64,000 nt of DNA from Burkholderia sp. Leaf177 (GCF_001424345.1 NZ_LMPF01000023.1:298179-362178), one strand, 5' to 3'; positions 20,089 to 32,962 are shown, counted from the stretch's first letter. Numbers and translations are program-made. Notes: generated by a model not told the origin, from the sequence alone.

Positions 20089-21164
20089 GCGTGTCGATCT
20101 CCGTGAAGGTAGACGGCGTCGTGCAACGTGCCTTTGCCGGCGGCCGGCGCTTTTGCGGGCCACGGGCACATGGCGGCCATTTCACCCAAGTCCTCGCGCG
20201 CGCCGCCGAAGTCCGTCAGCGGCTTGAGTTCGAGGCCCGCGAGCCGCCATGCGTCCAGGCCGCCGGTCAGCGGCACGACGTCCTTGAAACCCGCGTTGCG
20301 CAATGACTTCGCCATCCACGCCGCCGATACCTCGTTCGGGCACGAGCAATAAATGATGATCTTCTGATCAGGCTGATAACTTTCGACGATCTTCTGGAGT
20401 TCGCGTTCATCGGCGAAAACGGAACCGGGGATCACGAACGGATCGAGCACGCGTTTCTCGGCCGAACGGATATCGAAGATTGCCGGCAGCGGCTCGTTTT
20501 CCATCAGGGCATAAAGTTCATCGACGGTGATGCGCGCCGTTTCCAGCGTTTTCATCAGCATCTTCCGGCGCCAGTAGCGGTACGCCACGTAGCCCGCCAG
20601 CGCAATTGCCACGACAATCAGCGCCTGCCGCCCGAGTTGCGCGATCATCGCAAAAACCATGTCGAGCTGCGCCGCGAAGACTACGCCGACCAGCAAGCCG
20701 ACCGCGGCCCACAGCGCCACGCCCACGCCGTCATGCGCGATGAACGAGCGCGTGCGCACGCCCATGGCGCCGGCCAGCGGCACCGAAACCAGCGACAAAC
20801 CCGGAATGAATTTCGCGACGAGCAACACGCGCACGCCCCATCGGCCGAAGAAGCGTTCAGTCTTCTTCACGCAGGTATCGCGCGAGAGCGACAACTTGCA
20901 GATGGTCTTGAGCGTGCGGTCGCCATAACGCCTGCCGCCCTGGAACCAGACCAGATCGCCCAGCACGCCGCCGAGCACGGCAATGCCGAGCATCAGCGCG
21001 AGATGCGGGAACACGGCCTGGCCGTTCACGCCCATCATGGCGACCGATGCGCCTACGACAATCAGCGTAGGCATTGCGGGAACGGGCAGGCCGAGCGCCG
21101 CGCCCATCACATTGAAAAACACGATAGCCGGACCATACCGGTCAGCCAGATCATGCAACAGCAT
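20085..21164 (-). CDS. DedA-family membrane protein fused to rhodanese
   Basis: The 359-residue protein has an N-terminal DedA/SNARE-associated (VTT) domain of ~200 residues with several membrane helices. It carries the DedA loop FFGRWGVRVLLVAKFIPGLS, in which Arg and Pro are typical. A last membrane helix near 185-200 is followed by a cytoplasmic rhodanese domain (about 220-325) with the active-site loop YCSCPNEVSAAW. DedA proteins are proton-dependent transporters or lipid scramblases; rhodanese suggests sulfur transfer. AGGGAG precedes the start. The stop overlaps the next gene by 4 bp. Confidence 0.87.
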   Translation of the reverse strand: MLLHDLADRYGPAIVFFNVMGAALGLPVPAMPTLIVVGASVAMMGVNGQAVFPHLALMLGIAVLGGVLGDLVWFQGGRRYGDRTLKTICKLSLSRDTCVKKTERFFGRWGVRVLLVAKFIPGLSLVSVPLAGAMGVRTRSFIAHDGVGVALWAAVGLLVGVVFAAQLDMVFAMIAQLGRQALIVVAIALAGYVAYRYWRRKMLMKTLETARITVDELYALMENEPLPAIFDIRSAEKRVLDPFVIPGSVFADERELQKIVESYQPDQKIIIYCSCPNEVSAAWMAKSLRNAGFKDVVPLTGGLDAWRLAGLELKPLTDFGGAREDLGEMAAMCPWPAKAPAAGKGTLHDAVYLHGDRHA

Positions 21165-21465
21165 GAGATTCTCCCTGCGGGTTGTGCAGCGCTGGATTCG
21201 GTGGGGAATGCCTGATGCTGGAAGTCGCCCGGAGGCGCGTGCTCAGCGGCAGTTTTTACGGCTCTGAAACGAAGCGCGGGACGGATTTGAAGCAGCGCCC
21301 GCAGCAGTCATGCACGTCGCCCGGCGCCGCTGCATTAATGAGATGAGTGTAGCGCGGATTGACGAAAATGCCATGAACCGCGCGCCTCGCCTTACCCCAT
21401 ATGACGGCGCTGAATTTCAGCGCACGCCTAAATAATCAAGTCCGAGTCCAGAAATCAAAAAGGCC
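21165..21465. other. Intergenic stretch between DUF748 and DedA genes
   Basis: No gene is seen in these 301 bases. A 17-bp palindrome GCGCTGAA-t-TTCAGCGC lies at 21407-21423, 43 bp beyond the DUF748 stop, but without the T-run of a terminator. The promoter of the DedA gene must lie here. Confidence 0.5.
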
Positions 21466-24400
21466 TTATTGCAAACCAAAATCCACGCGCGTGGGCGCGC
21501 CTTTGTCCTTGATGCCGTCGGCGTTCATATGCGGTGAAACAATGAAAATCCGCTTGCTGTCGATCTTGCCGTCAAAGTAAGTCTTCACCGCTGTCGCCCG
21601 TTTTTGCGCCAACGCGCCGAGCGCGCCTTCATCGATAGGCGCATTGGCCGCGAGCGCCGCTTTCATGTCGGCGTCGGGCAAGGTCTTCGTCAAGCCGATC
21701 ATGTTGCGCGGCTTCTTGAAGTCCGCGTCCTTGTACGCCTTGGTCAGGAACTTCGTGTATTCATCCGCGGAAAGCGTGATGGTCGACGGGCTGATGTTCG
21801 GGTTGTCGTCGCTCGAATCCTTCATCTTGGCAAGCTTCACCTGGCGATCCACGTATGCCGCGCGCAAGCCGGGTTCGTCGACGGCGGGATCCACCCGCGC
21901 CGACAAATCCATCTTGATGGACGGCTTGTCCGCCAACGCCTTCGCGATCGTGTCGAGCTTTTCCTTGCTGGCGTCGCTCAACGTGGACGAACCCGGGTCG
22001 AACTCCACATAACCGAGTTCCTCGGCGTTCTTGCCGCCGCCAAACGCGTTTGCCAGCAACGAGAACGGCGCGGTCACGGCGCGTTCCAGCAGGTTCACGA
22101 TCGCTTTCCAGACCAGCGCGCCGACCGAAAACTCAGGATTCGAAAGCGAGCCGGAAATCGGGATATTTACATCGATCTCGCCGCGCGAATTCTTCAGCAA
22201 GGACACGGCCAGCCGCACCGGCAACTTGGTCGCGGTCGAGTTATCGACGTGATCGCCGAACGTGAGTTGATCGATAAAAAGATGATTGTTCGCGCTGAGC
22301 TTGTCGTCGGCGAGCTGATAGTGCAGGTCGACGTTCAACTTGCCCTTTGTGATCGGATATCCGGCGTATTTCGTGGAATACGGCGAGATATTCGGCAATT
22401 CGACGTCGTGCGCGCTCGCCGTCAGATCCAGGGCGGGTTTGGCAATCAGCGGATTCACCGTTCCCTTGATCGATACCGGTCCGTTTGCGTTGAGTTTCGC
22501 GGCGACATCGACGGGCGCGGAAACGGTCGAATGCGTCCCGAATGCGCCGATAGTCCCCGTGATCGCGACCAAATTCGCCGTGAAATTCGGCTTGATGAAG
22601 TTGTCGGTGTAAGTCACGCGGCCGTTTTGCAGCACGAGCTCGCCGAAGCGCAGATTAGGTGTAGGTGAGGTCGAGGTCGAGGTCGATGCCGGCTTGGACG
22701 TAGCCGGCGCGGAGGCAGCGGGCGCGGGCGTGGCGGCTACGGTCTGAATTCCCGTCTTGTCCTTCACCACGACGTCGCGCAGGTTCAGCTTGCCTTGTGC
22801 ATCGAGAAGAACGCGGCCGTAGAAGTTGGCGAACGTGACGCGCGCGGCTTCCACGTCGGCGCCTTTTTCGTCGTAACGCGCGTTGAGCTTCGTCAAGCCG
22901 AGCAGCTTCCATCCGGCGAGCGGCTGGGAACTTACCCGGTCGATCAAACGCACGTTCGACAACGACACATCGCCCTTGTAACCCGCCTTGAGCGTGCGGC
23001 CCTCGCCCGAGAACGACGCGTCGCCGTTCGCGGTAAGCAACGCGCTGGAAAGCGATGCGTTCAGCGCGCTTCCGAAATAGGGCTCGAATGCCGCGGCGTC
23101 CAGCTGGCTTGCATCGAGATGCAGCGCGAGACTCAGCGGCTTGATCGTCAACGTTCCCGCCGTGGCAAGCGCGCCATTGCCGTTCAAGGTCAGCTTGCCA
23201 TCCACGGCGAGCGGTTTCGTGAGGTCGTCCGTGACCTGCTTCACGTTCACCTGAAGCGGCGCAATGTGCAGCTTTACCGGAGTTGGCGTGGTTTCGTCGG
23301 TGAATTCGGCGGTGCTGTCGGCAAGCGAAACCTGCGCGATCTGGTAGCGCCAGGCCGGACCAGCGGCGTTCGTTTTTTGGATCTTGTGGGTTGCGCTGAC
23401 TTCCGGCGCGGCTTCGTGCGGTCCGGCGAGCGCCGCGAGGTCGATGCTGCCGTCCTTCAGGCGTTTTGCATCGATGGACAGGCCGTTCAGCGTCACGCTT
23501 TCCAGTGCGGCGGTGCGCGCGGCGACATCGATTTTCGTAATTTTCGCCTCGGCCGAAGCCAGCGCAACCGGCGCCGTATTCGCGGTTGGCACGAGTTTCA
23601 GCGACTTGAGCGAGACATCGCCGGCGCTTACCTGAATGGACGCTTCGGGCTTCGACCAGTCAACGTGCAGCGGCAAGTTCGCGCTGAGCGCGCCGTCCGA
23701 TACCCGCGCGGCAAGCGCGTTCGCAACGTACGGTTGCAGCGGCGGAAGCGGCAGACCGGCGAGCGCGAGTTTTGCGTCGGCGTTCTTGCCGGGTAATGTG
23801 AATCCGCCCGATGCCGCCAGCGTCCCGCCATGATCCAGCGCGGTTTTCAGCGTATAACGCGCCGGCGCTTTTCCGAGTGTGGAGAAGTCATCGAGCGTGA
23901 CGTCCAGCGCCTTCAGGCCGAGCTGGGCGGGTTGCGCCATCAGGTTGTCGTTGAAGGCAATCTGGCCTTGGTCGATAGCAACATGTTTGATCGATAAATC
24001 CAGCGGTTGCGTCTCAGCCGCGGCCTTGGTTTCGGCGGCCGGAGGATTATCCGCGGGTGGACCGCTCAGTTTCTGGAAGTTGAAGGCGCCGGATTTATCG
24101 CGGGAAAGTTTTATATCCGGCTGAGCTAGTTTTATCTCGGTCAATTGATAAACATTGCGCAATGGCTCCAGATTCACCGCGTTCACATGCAGCGACTGCG
24201 CGGCAAAAAGCGGCGCGTCCTGCTTGTCCGTCACGTCGATATCCGCAAGATCCGCCGTGCCCTTGATGCGCACGACGGGTGCGTCGCCATTGAGCGAAAA
24301 ACTCACGTCGAGATTGGTCGAAAGCTTGCCGCTTTTCACTGCGACGGGGAGCGAAGCCGGCGCGTACGAAACCAGTTGCGGCACATCGAGCCCGTCGAGT

Positions 24401-25155
24401 TGCAGCGCGACTTCCGACTCGCGCGACTCGGCGAACGGCTTCGTGCGGCCCTTGATGAACAGCGGCGATCCGTCGATGCGCGCCTGCAACGACGGCGTCA
24501 CGAACAACTCGGTCGTGGAAGGCAGGTTCGCGATAAACGGAATCCCGACCGACCATTGATCGATCACGTGCTGCGTCTTCTGCAAGCGGTCGTCGAAATC
24601 GATGCGCCCGTTCGCAATCCGGATATTCGATACGGAAAACCGCGCGGGTTTATCGGAGGGCTTGGCGGACGGCTTTGAAAACTTTTCGATGAGATCCGAG
24701 AAATTGAAGCGCTGCGCGTCGTAACGGACGATATGAAAGCGCGGCGAATCGATCTTCAGCTCGTTGATCACGGGCGCGAGCCGAAACAGCGACGACCACG
24801 AAGGCAACACGATCAGCCGTTCTATATCGATAAAATCGCCGCCCTTGGCGTCGGCCGAAAGATTGCCTTTCGCCTCGCCAATATGCACGCGGTCGGCTTC
24901 GAAGCTGAGCGTATAAGGATTGAGCGCAATCCTGCCGATGCTGGCCGGACGGCCAAGCTGCGCGGAAATCTGCTGCTCGGCGATATGACGAATGAGAGGC
25001 GGCGCCGCGAAAAAACCGAGCAGCCCGATCACGATGACAAATAAAACCAGGCCAATTGCGACACGGCGCGTGCGGTTCGAACTGGCAACCGCATTTGCTC
25101 GACCGATCAGGCCACGGCCAGCGGATGTCAGGGAAGTCTTGTTCAGGCTTGCCAT
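21466..25155 (-). CDS. DUF748 AsmA-like envelope protein
   Basis: This 1229-residue protein has one N-terminal membrane anchor (about residues 31-50, IGLVLFVIVIGLLGFFAAPP) and then a long beta-rich periplasmic body typical of AsmA/DUF748 proteins. These are related to bridge-like lipid transport proteins. A low-complexity Pro/Ala/Ser/Thr linker lies in the middle (near 22655-22740 in DNA). Close to the C-terminus, ELGYVEFDPGSSTLSDASKE resembles the beta-alpha start of an OmpA-like domain. The likely role is phospholipid movement or outer-membrane homeostasis. It is monocistronic. Confidence 0.85.
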   Translation of the reverse strand: MASLNKTSLTSAGRGLIGRANAVASSNRTRRVAIGLVLFVIVIGLLGFFAAPPLIRHIAEQQISAQLGRPASIGRIALNPYTLSFEADRVHIGEAKGNLSADAKGGDFIDIERLIVLPSWSSLFRLAPVINELKIDSPRFHIVRYDAQRFNFSDLIEKFSKPSAKPSDKPARFSVSNIRIANGRIDFDDRLQKTQHVIDQWSVGIPFIANLPSTTELFVTPSLQARIDGSPLFIKGRTKPFAESRESEVALQLDGLDVPQLVSYAPASLPVAVKSGKLSTNLDVSFSLNGDAPVVRIKGTADLADIDVTDKQDAPLFAAQSLHVNAVNLEPLRNVYQLTEIKLAQPDIKLSRDKSGAFNFQKLSGPPADNPPAAETKAAAETQPLDLSIKHVAIDQGQIAFNDNLMAQPAQLGLKALDVTLDDFSTLGKAPARYTLKTALDHGGTLAASGGFTLPGKNADAKLALAGLPLPPLQPYVANALAARVSDGALSANLPLHVDWSKPEASIQVSAGDVSLKSLKLVPTANTAPVALASAEAKITKIDVAARTAALESVTLNGLSIDAKRLKDGSIDLAALAGPHEAAPEVSATHKIQKTNAAGPAWRYQIAQVSLADSTAEFTDETTPTPVKLHIAPLQVNVKQVTDDLTKPLAVDGKLTLNGNGALATAGTLTIKPLSLALHLDASQLDAAAFEPYFGSALNASLSSALLTANGDASFSGEGRTLKAGYKGDVSLSNVRLIDRVSSQPLAGWKLLGLTKLNARYDEKGADVEAARVTFANFYGRVLLDAQGKLNLRDVVVKDKTGIQTVAATPAPAASAPATSKPASTSTSTSPTPNLRFGELVLQNGRVTYTDNFIKPNFTANLVAITGTIGAFGTHSTVSAPVDVAAKLNANGPVSIKGTVNPLIAKPALDLTASAHDVELPNISPYSTKYAGYPITKGKLNVDLHYQLADDKLSANNHLFIDQLTFGDHVDNSTATKLPVRLAVSLLKNSRGEIDVNIPISGSLSNPEFSVGALVWKAIVNLLERAVTAPFSLLANAFGGGKNAEELGYVEFDPGSSTLSDASKEKLDTIAKALADKPSIKMDLSARVDPAVDEPGLRAAYVDRQVKLAKMKDSSDDNPNISPSTITLSADEYTKFLTKAYKDADFKKPRNMIGLTKTLPDADMKAALAANAPIDEGALGALAQKRATAVKTYFDGKIDSKRIFIVSPHMNADGIKDKGAPTRVDFGLQ

Positions 25156-25309
25156 GCGGGCCTCACAGCGCGGCCACGCGCCTTGAAACCGCGCGTGACC
25201 TGGGGGAAACGGAAGGCCCGAGTATACGACGCGAAAGCGTCAAATTGAATCGGCGATGGTCCGTAGGTCCCTCGCTTAATACCGCGCTTAGTGCCTGTTT
25301 ACTACCGTT

Positions 25310-26824
25310 CTATTGCCGTTCGATGGCCGGCGGCGCCCACGCGCCGGAAGTCGCTTCGGGCTTCGGCGCGTACAGACGCATCATCAACTGGAAGTCGCCA
25401 TCGGGCGCGGGCAACCAGTTCGACGCGCGCGCCTTGCCCGGCGACGTCGCGGAAACGACTACATCGGTGGAACCATCGCGATTCTTCTTCAAGCGATCGC
25501 GGTCGCTGAGCGAAAGCCGCGGCGCTTTGTCATCGATCAGCGCGCCGTCCTTCGTGTACGCCGTCAAGGTCCAGAAACCGCGCACCGGCGGCAACTGATT
25601 GGGCGCGAAGTGCAGCACATAAGTATTTGCGCCGTTGAGCGCGTGGGCGTCGCTGTCCAGGAACGCGACGGGTTTCACCTCGCTCTCCTTCGTGCCCGTG
25701 CCCGGCTGACGTTTGGCGAGGAATGCACGCAACGTGTAGTCGGTGTCGTAATTGCCGACGGCGTCGCCGAACCAGACCCAGCCGTTGCGGCTCAACGCGT
25801 TCGACGGAACCGTGTCGACGCGCGCGCGGCCATCGGCGAGACCGGTTGTGAGCAAACCTGCATCCGACGGACGGAACTGAACCGGCTCGCCCGCCTTCAC
25901 GCCCAGTTGCGCCAGCAAGCTCACCGCGTGCGGATCGTCGGGCACGGGCGGATTGTCTTCCAGCGACTTGGCCAGGCGCGTGAAATACGCGGTGGCGTCG
26001 AGCGACTCGGGTTTGTCGCCGCTCGAAATCACGCTCGGCGTGTTGGCCGTGACGTTCGGCCACGCGGCGCCGGCGGTGGTGGGACTGGTTTTATCGGCGG
26101 AAGGCGCCTCGATGCGCATCGCGGTCTGGAGCTTGCGCGCCTCGCGCACGTCGCGCTGACCGTTCACACGCACTCGCACCGACAACCACACGTAGCGCGT
26201 TGGTGTTTCCACGCGCGTCACGCCGTCGGGCAGCGTGCCGGTATAACCCTTCGGCACGAACGCGAGAACGCTGGCTTGCTCGGCCGCCGCGCGCGCCGCC
26301 TTGCCACGTTTTTTCACGATGAGCGCGGGGGCATCGGGCGTGGCGCCGATGCTGGAATAGATCACGTTGGTCCAGGCATCGAAGGCGCGGGCATCGAAAT
26401 AACGGCCGCGCAACGCACCCGATGGCGCCGATTGCATGGACGACAACGCGGGCAACGAAACCAAAACCGGTCCACTCGATACATCCAGCCAAGCGGTCGA
26501 CTCGAGCGTATCCACGCTCGGCCGCCCGGTCGCGCCGACCGGCGGCAACGCCGTGGTGTGCCGCAAGGTGTTCACGGGCGCTTGTCCCGGCTTCGATGCA
26601 TTGCCGCCCGTCGCTTTTTCGCGCGCCAGGTCGGAGGCCACCAGCGGATAACCGAACACATAAGCATCGGCGACCTGATCTTTTCGCCAGCCGTCGCCGT
26701 TCGTCACCACGGGCGCTTGTGTAGAGCAACCGCCCAAGATTGCCAGCGTGCTCAAACCGGCAAGCATCCAGCGTGTCCCACTCATCGCAAACAACGGCAC
26801 TGCCCAGCGTCGGTTATTTTTCAT
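25310..26824 (-). CDS. DUF1254/DUF1214 lipoprotein
   Basis: The 504-residue protein begins with a lipoprotein signal ending LAILGGC (Cys at about residue 34). The DUF1254 domain starts at DAYVFGYPLVASDLAR. The DUF1214 domain occupies the C-terminal ~120 residues (for example LPPVRGFWTLTAYTKDG). The family is common in proteobacteria and its biochemical role is not established. It is monocistronic and faces away from copA. Confidence 0.85.
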   Translation of the reverse strand: MKNNRRWAVPLFAMSGTRWMLAGLSTLAILGGCSTQAPVVTNGDGWRKDQVADAYVFGYPLVASDLAREKATGGNASKPGQAPVNTLRHTTALPPVGATGRPSVDTLESTAWLDVSSGPVLVSLPALSSMQSAPSGALRGRYFDARAFDAWTNVIYSSIGATPDAPALIVKKRGKAARAAAEQASVLAFVPKGYTGTLPDGVTRVETPTRYVWLSVRVRVNGQRDVREARKLQTAMRIEAPSADKTSPTTAGAAWPNVTANTPSVISSGDKPESLDATAYFTRLAKSLEDNPPVPDDPHAVSLLAQLGVKAGEPVQFRPSDAGLLTTGLADGRARVDTVPSNALSRNGWVWFGDAVGNYDTDYTLRAFLAKRQPGTGTKESEVKPVAFLDSDAHALNGANTYVLHFAPNQLPPVRGFWTLTAYTKDGALIDDKAPRLSLSDRDRLKKNRDGSTDVVVSATSPGKARASNWLPAPDGDFQLMMRLYAPKPEATSGAWAPPAIERQ

Positions 26825-27107
26825 TCGAATTAGGTCTGTTTAGGCTTTTTTACTTCGTTCGGCGCGCGCGCCGGCTAGTCCTGGAATTCATGTCCTGCAG
26901 GTTCGCTCGCCGACGTTCAAACTATCGCTCAAGTTATCTTGAAAACGCGTTTTATCTTATCCAATGACGATAGGCAAGAAGCGCGTAACGATGTCAGATA
27001 ATTAGTCAGATGTTTCAGAATTTTTGCTGCCTGTAACTGCCTATATAGTGCCGGTTTTTTATTCCCGCGCCATGGCAACGCAGGTACATCTCGCTTGAAA
27101 ATACGCC
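26825..27107. other. AT-rich intergenic stretch before the copA promoter
   Basis: No open frame with coding character and no hairpin was seen. It holds the upstream region of the DUF1254 gene and leads into the CueR-type promoter. Confidence 0.5.
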
Positions 27108-27138
27108 TTGACCTTCCAATCATTGGAATGTCGATACT
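27108..27138 (+). promoter_or_regulatory. CueR/MerR-type promoter of the copper ATPase
   Basis: TTGACC (27108-27113) and GATACT (27133-27138) are separated by exactly 19 bp. The spacer region holds the dyad ACCTTCC-N7-GGAATGT (27111-27131). The overlong spacer plus ACCTTCC half-site is the hallmark of Cu(I)-responsive CueR promoters. No merR-family gene lies in the window, so the regulator is encoded elsewhere. Confidence 0.85.
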
Positions 27139-27187
27139 GGTGTTATCGGCCGGAAACTGATGGCCTGCAATGAATCGGGAAGGTTTT

Positions 27188-29458
<2,271 letters not shown>

Positions 29459-29902
29459 CGCGCGTCCGTGATCGACTCACGATGCATCTCTTCAATGCGG
29501 GCGGCAATGTCCGTATCGAAGAGCGCCGCTTTCGCGCCGTTCGTCATATCGACGTGAAGCAACATCTGCTCGCTCGCCGAGACGGGTTCCGAGCCGTCGC
29601 CCTCGAACATTTCCATGTAGAGATGAACGCGCTTGGCATCGAACGCAAGCACCGATGCCTCCACGCGAACCGCCGCGCCTTCCTTGATCTCATGCAGATA
29701 ATTGATGTGCGCTTCGAGCGTGAACAACGAGCGGCCACGGGACGCGCGCCCGGCCTCGTCGAGACCGATGCGATCCATGAACGCATCGGTCGCGAGGCTG
29801 AAGATCAGCATGTAGAACGCGTCACGCAAATGGCCGTTGTAGTCGACCCACTCCGGCTTCACTATGTCACGATGAATGGTCGCGTTTTGCATGGTTGCGC
29901 GC

Positions 29903-30850
29903 TTAATCCTTGATGCCGTGGCGTGATTTCGCTTCGGCTATCGCGGTGAGTACGCTGGTAATGCAGTCATCGCGATACCGTTCCAGCTGCTTGATCGAGT
30001 GCGAACCTTGCTGTTCGGTCGTGCCTTCTACCACGCGGCCGATGAGTTCGTCGGTGAGCTTGGGCGCAACCAGTTTGGTCCACGGCAATTCTAGCGCCGG
30101 GCCGAATTGCTGCATGAAGTGGCGCATGCCAGCTTCGCCGCCCGCGAGCGTGTAGGTCAGGAACGTGCCCATGAACGACCAGCGAATTCCAGCGCCAAAA
30201 CGGATGGCGTCATCGATTTCACCGGTCGTCGCCACGCCTTCGTTTACCAGATGCAACGCCTCGCGCCACAACGCTTCGAGCAACCGGTCCGCAATAAATC
30301 CCGGCACTTCCTTTCTCACGCGCAACGGCCGCATGCCGATGGATTCATAGAACGCAGACGCCGCTTTCAACGTGTCTTCGGACGTCTGCTCGCCACCTAG
30401 AACCTCGACCAATGGCAACAGATAAACCGGATTGAACGGATGGCCCACGATGCAACGCGACGGGTTTTTCGCGCTCGCGTAGAAGTCCGTTGGCAACAAT
30501 CCGGATGTGGATGATGCAATGATCGCTTCCGGTTTTGCCGCCTTCGATACCCGCTCGTGAAGACTCAGCTTCAGGTCCTCGCGCTCGGGAGCGCTTTCCT
30601 GAATGAAGTCGGCTTCGGCCACACACTCTTCAATTGCTTCGACGAACCTCAATCTTTCCTTCGATGCCCCGTGCGCCAGCCCGACACGCTCAAGCGCGGG
30701 CCACGCATTCGCGACGTTCTTCCTTAGTTGTTCCTCGGCGCCCGGCGCCGGATCCCACGCAATCACGTCGAGCCCGGCCGCCAATGCCCGCGATACCCAT
30801 CCACTGCCAATCACACCAACGCCCAACGCCGCAAACGTTCTGACTTGCAT
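29903..30850 (-). CDS. cdhA: L-carnitine dehydrogenase
   Basis: The 315-residue protein is a 3-hydroxyacyl-CoA dehydrogenase-fold enzyme with an N-terminal NAD-binding GVIGSGW motif and the conserved [13 protein letters not shown] and [16 protein letters not shown] segments. It oxidises L-carnitine to 3-dehydrocarnitine with NAD+. It lies between cdhC (26 bp upstream) and cdhB (10 bp downstream). AAGGAA precedes the start. The length matches single-domain carnitine dehydrogenases rather than fatty-acid enzymes. Confidence 0.9.
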   Translation of the reverse strand: MQVRTFAALGVGVIGSGWVSRALAAGLDVIAWDPAPGAEEQLRKNVANAWPALERVGLAHGASKERLRFVEAIEECVAEADFIQESAPEREDLKLSLHERVSKAAKPEAIIASSTSGLLPTDFYASAKNPSRCIVGHPFNPVYLLPLVEVLGGEQTSEDTLKAASAFYESIGMRPLRVRKEVPGFIADRLLEALWREALHLVNEGVATTGEIDDAIRFGAGIRWSFMGTFLTYTLAGGEAGMRHFMQQFGPALELPWTKLVAPKLTDELIGRVVEGTTEQQGSHSIKQLERYRDDCITSVLTAIAEAKSRHGIKD

Positions 30851-30876
30851 ACAACGGATTCCTTATTAATTGTAAT

Positions 30877-31806
30877 TCAAGCAAACTGCTCGATCTTGCG
30901 ACGATCCAGCAAACGTTCGCCGCGTGCGGGCAGCTTGAGCTTCTTGCGCCCTTCAGCAGGTGTCAACGCGCGGCCGCCCAGACGTTCGATGATCTCGACC
31001 GCGCGCTGCACGAGCGTCCCGTTGCTCGCGTGCACGCCGCGATCCAGATACAAATTATCTTCCAGTCCAACGCGAACGTGGCCGCCTAAAAGTATGGCTT
31101 GCGCGACCATCGGCATCTGCATCCGTCCAATACCAAACCCTGCCCAGTGCGCGCCTGTCGGCATGTTGTCGACCATCGACTTGAACGTGCCGACATCCGC
31201 TGGCGCGCCCCATGGAATGCCCATGCAAAGCTGGAACAAGGGTGCGTCGTCGAGAAGGCCTTCCTTTTGCATTTGCTTCGCGAACCAGAGATGGCCGGTA
31301 TCGAAGATCTCGAGTTCGGGCTTTACACCGAGTTCCTGAATGCGTTTTGCGCCGGCACGAAGTTGCGCGGGAGTCGAAACATAGATGGTGTCGCCATCGC
31401 CGAAATTCAGCGTGCCGCAGTCGAGCGTGCAGATTTCCGGCAACAGTTCTTCCACGTGCGCCAGACGCGTCAAGCCGCCGACGAGATCAGTGGCGGCGCC
31501 GAATTCCATCGGCGATTCGCCTGCGCCGATTTCCAGATCGCCGCCCATGCCGGCCGTGAGATTGATGATCACGTCCACGTCCGATGACCGGATGCGGTCC
31601 ACGACCTCGCGATACAGCGCCGGATCGCGGCTGCCGCGGCCCGTTTTTGGATCGCGAACATGGCAATGCGCGACGGTCGCGCCTGCACGCGCGGCTTCGA
31701 TTGCCGCTTCCGCGATCTGTTTCGGTGTGACCGGAATTGCCGGATGTTTGCCGGTGGTGTCGCCTGCGCCCGTTACCGCGCACGTCACGATTACTTCGTA
31801 GTTCAT
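30877..31806 (-). CDS. cdhC: 3-dehydrocarnitine cleavage enzyme (BKACE family)
   Basis: The 309-residue protein belongs to the beta-keto acid cleavage enzyme family (DUF849). The zinc-binding HCHVRDP motif sits near residue 50, and [13 protein letters not shown] lies further on. CdhC condenses 3-dehydrocarnitine with acetyl-CoA and splits it to betainyl-CoA and acetoacetate. The start at 31806 is preceded by AAAGGA; the frame continues upstream into caiX but that is shadow sequence. It is 14 bp after caiX. Confidence 0.9.
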   Translation of the reverse strand: MNYEVIVTCAVTGAGDTTGKHPAIPVTPKQIAEAAIEAARAGATVAHCHVRDPKTGRGSRDPALYREVVDRIRSSDVDVIINLTAGMGGDLEIGAGESPMEFGAATDLVGGLTRLAHVEELLPEICTLDCGTLNFGDGDTIYVSTPAQLRAGAKRIQELGVKPELEIFDTGHLWFAKQMQKEGLLDDAPLFQLCMGIPWGAPADVGTFKSMVDNMPTGAHWAGFGIGRMQMPMVAQAILLGGHVRVGLEDNLYLDRGVHASNGTLVQRAVEIIERLGGRALTPAEGRKKLKLPARGERLLDRRKIEQFA

Positions 31807-31820
31807 GTCACGCCGTCCTT

Positions 31821-32777
31821 TCAAAGGCCAAGATATTGCTTGACTGCCGGCAAGCCATCCTTGCCGTCCACCGTCTTCACGCCCGCAAGCCATGCGTCGA
31901 GCACTTGCGGATTTTTCTTCAGATAAGCCTTCGCCGCGTCGGCTGGGCGTTCCTTCGCCATGACGGGAATCATCAACTGGTTCTCGAGTTGCGTTGTGAA
32001 TCGAAGGTTCGATACGAGCTTTCCGGCATTCGGGCAACGCGTCAAAAAGTCCGGGTTGGTGAGCGTATAGACGCGTGCTTCGCCATAGTTCGGGCCGAAG
32101 ACTTCGTCGCCGCCGGCGAGGTAATTCATCTTGACCTGAATGTTCATGGGATGCGGTTCCCAGCCAACGAACACGACCCATTTTTTATCGCGGACAGCGC
32201 GATCGACCGTCACCAGCATGCCCGCTTCGCTCGATTGCACGAGCTTGAAACCGCCGAGTCCGTACTGGTTGGTATCGATCATCTTCTGGATTTGCGCGTT
32301 AGCGCTGCTGCCTGGTTCGATGCCATAGATCTTGCCGTCGAGTTCGTCCTTATGCTTCGCGATGTCCTGGAAAGTCTTCAGGCCCGCGTCGTATTCGTAG
32401 CTCGGCACGGCGAGCGTGGCTTTTGCGCCGGAGAGATTCGGTGGATCGAGTTTGTCGATGGCCTTTGAGTCGATGAATGGTTGCACCACCTTTTCCTGCA
32501 CGGGCCACCAGTAACCGAGCGATACATCGATTTGTTTGCTTTTGAGCCCTGCGAGCGAGATTGGCACGGAGGCGACGGTGACTTTCGGGTTATAGCCCAG
32601 GCCTTCGAACACGACTGACGCGAGTGCGGTGGTCGATGTAATGTCGGTCCAGCCGATATCGACGAAACGGACCGTATGACAGGTTGCGTCTTCTTTGCTC
32701 TGGGCTGCGGCGCTGAGTGAAGTCAGCGCGAAAAACAGGCAGGCGAAGAGTTTTCTTGTGGCCGGGAGAGTGGGCAT
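31821..32777 (-). CDS. caiX: ABC substrate-binding protein for carnitine
   Basis: The 318-residue protein has a Sec signal peptide ([18 protein letters not shown]) and the OpuAC quaternary-amine-binding fold. Likely cation-binding aromatics are visible in DIGWTDI, LGYWWPV and [10 protein letters not shown]. Position as first gene before cdhC-cdhA-cdhB identifies carnitine as the likely ligand. AGGAAG lies before the start at 32777. No permease or ATPase is nearby, as in Pseudomonas, where CaiX shares the CbcWV core transporter. Confidence 0.85.
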   Translation of the reverse strand: MPTLPATRKLFACLFFALTSLSAAAQSKEDATCHTVRFVDIGWTDITSTTALASVVFEGLGYNPKVTVASVPISLAGLKSKQIDVSLGYWWPVQEKVVQPFIDSKAIDKLDPPNLSGAKATLAVPSYEYDAGLKTFQDIAKHKDELDGKIYGIEPGSSANAQIQKMIDTNQYGLGGFKLVQSSEAGMLVTVDRAVRDKKWVVFVGWEPHPMNIQVKMNYLAGGDEVFGPNYGEARVYTLTNPDFLTRCPNAGKLVSNLRFTTQLENQLMIPVMAKERPADAAKAYLKKNPQVLDAWLAGVKTVDGKDGLPAVKQYLGL

Positions 32778-32880
32778 GGCTTCCTGTTCCGATGGTTTTT
32801 GTTTGGACGTTGGGTTGGGGTTCGGTCCCAACTGACCGTGTGTAAAAGTACTGCCGCAGAATACCGGGCGGGCGCCCGGG

Positions 32881-32908
32881 TGCGACCGGGTTTTGACTGC
32901 ATGCGACC
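32881..32908. promoter_or_regulatory. TGCGACC direct repeat upstream of caiX
   Basis: TGCGACC occurs at 32881 and again at 32902, exactly 21 bp apart (two helical turns), ~105 bp before the caiX start. The same arrangement occurs before the porin and the betaine-binding protein. It is a candidate CdhR/GbdR site. Confidence 0.55.
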
Positions 32909-32962
32909 AGGGCCGGTCGTTCGCACTTGGTTTTGGGGGGCGGTTGGTAAGGGTTTGAGGGT

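Noticed and set aside
21407-21423. 17-bp palindrome considered as a terminator of the DUF748 gene
   Set aside because: No T-run follows on either strand.
25228-25241. GACGC-gaaa-GCGTC hairpin downstream of the DUF1254 gene
   Set aside because: Stem of only five pairs and no T-tract; not enough for a terminator call.
25313-26833. 506-residue plus-strand frame opposite the DUF1254 gene
   Set aside because: Composition is a mirror of the DUF1254 gene, with no recognisable domain or ribosome site.
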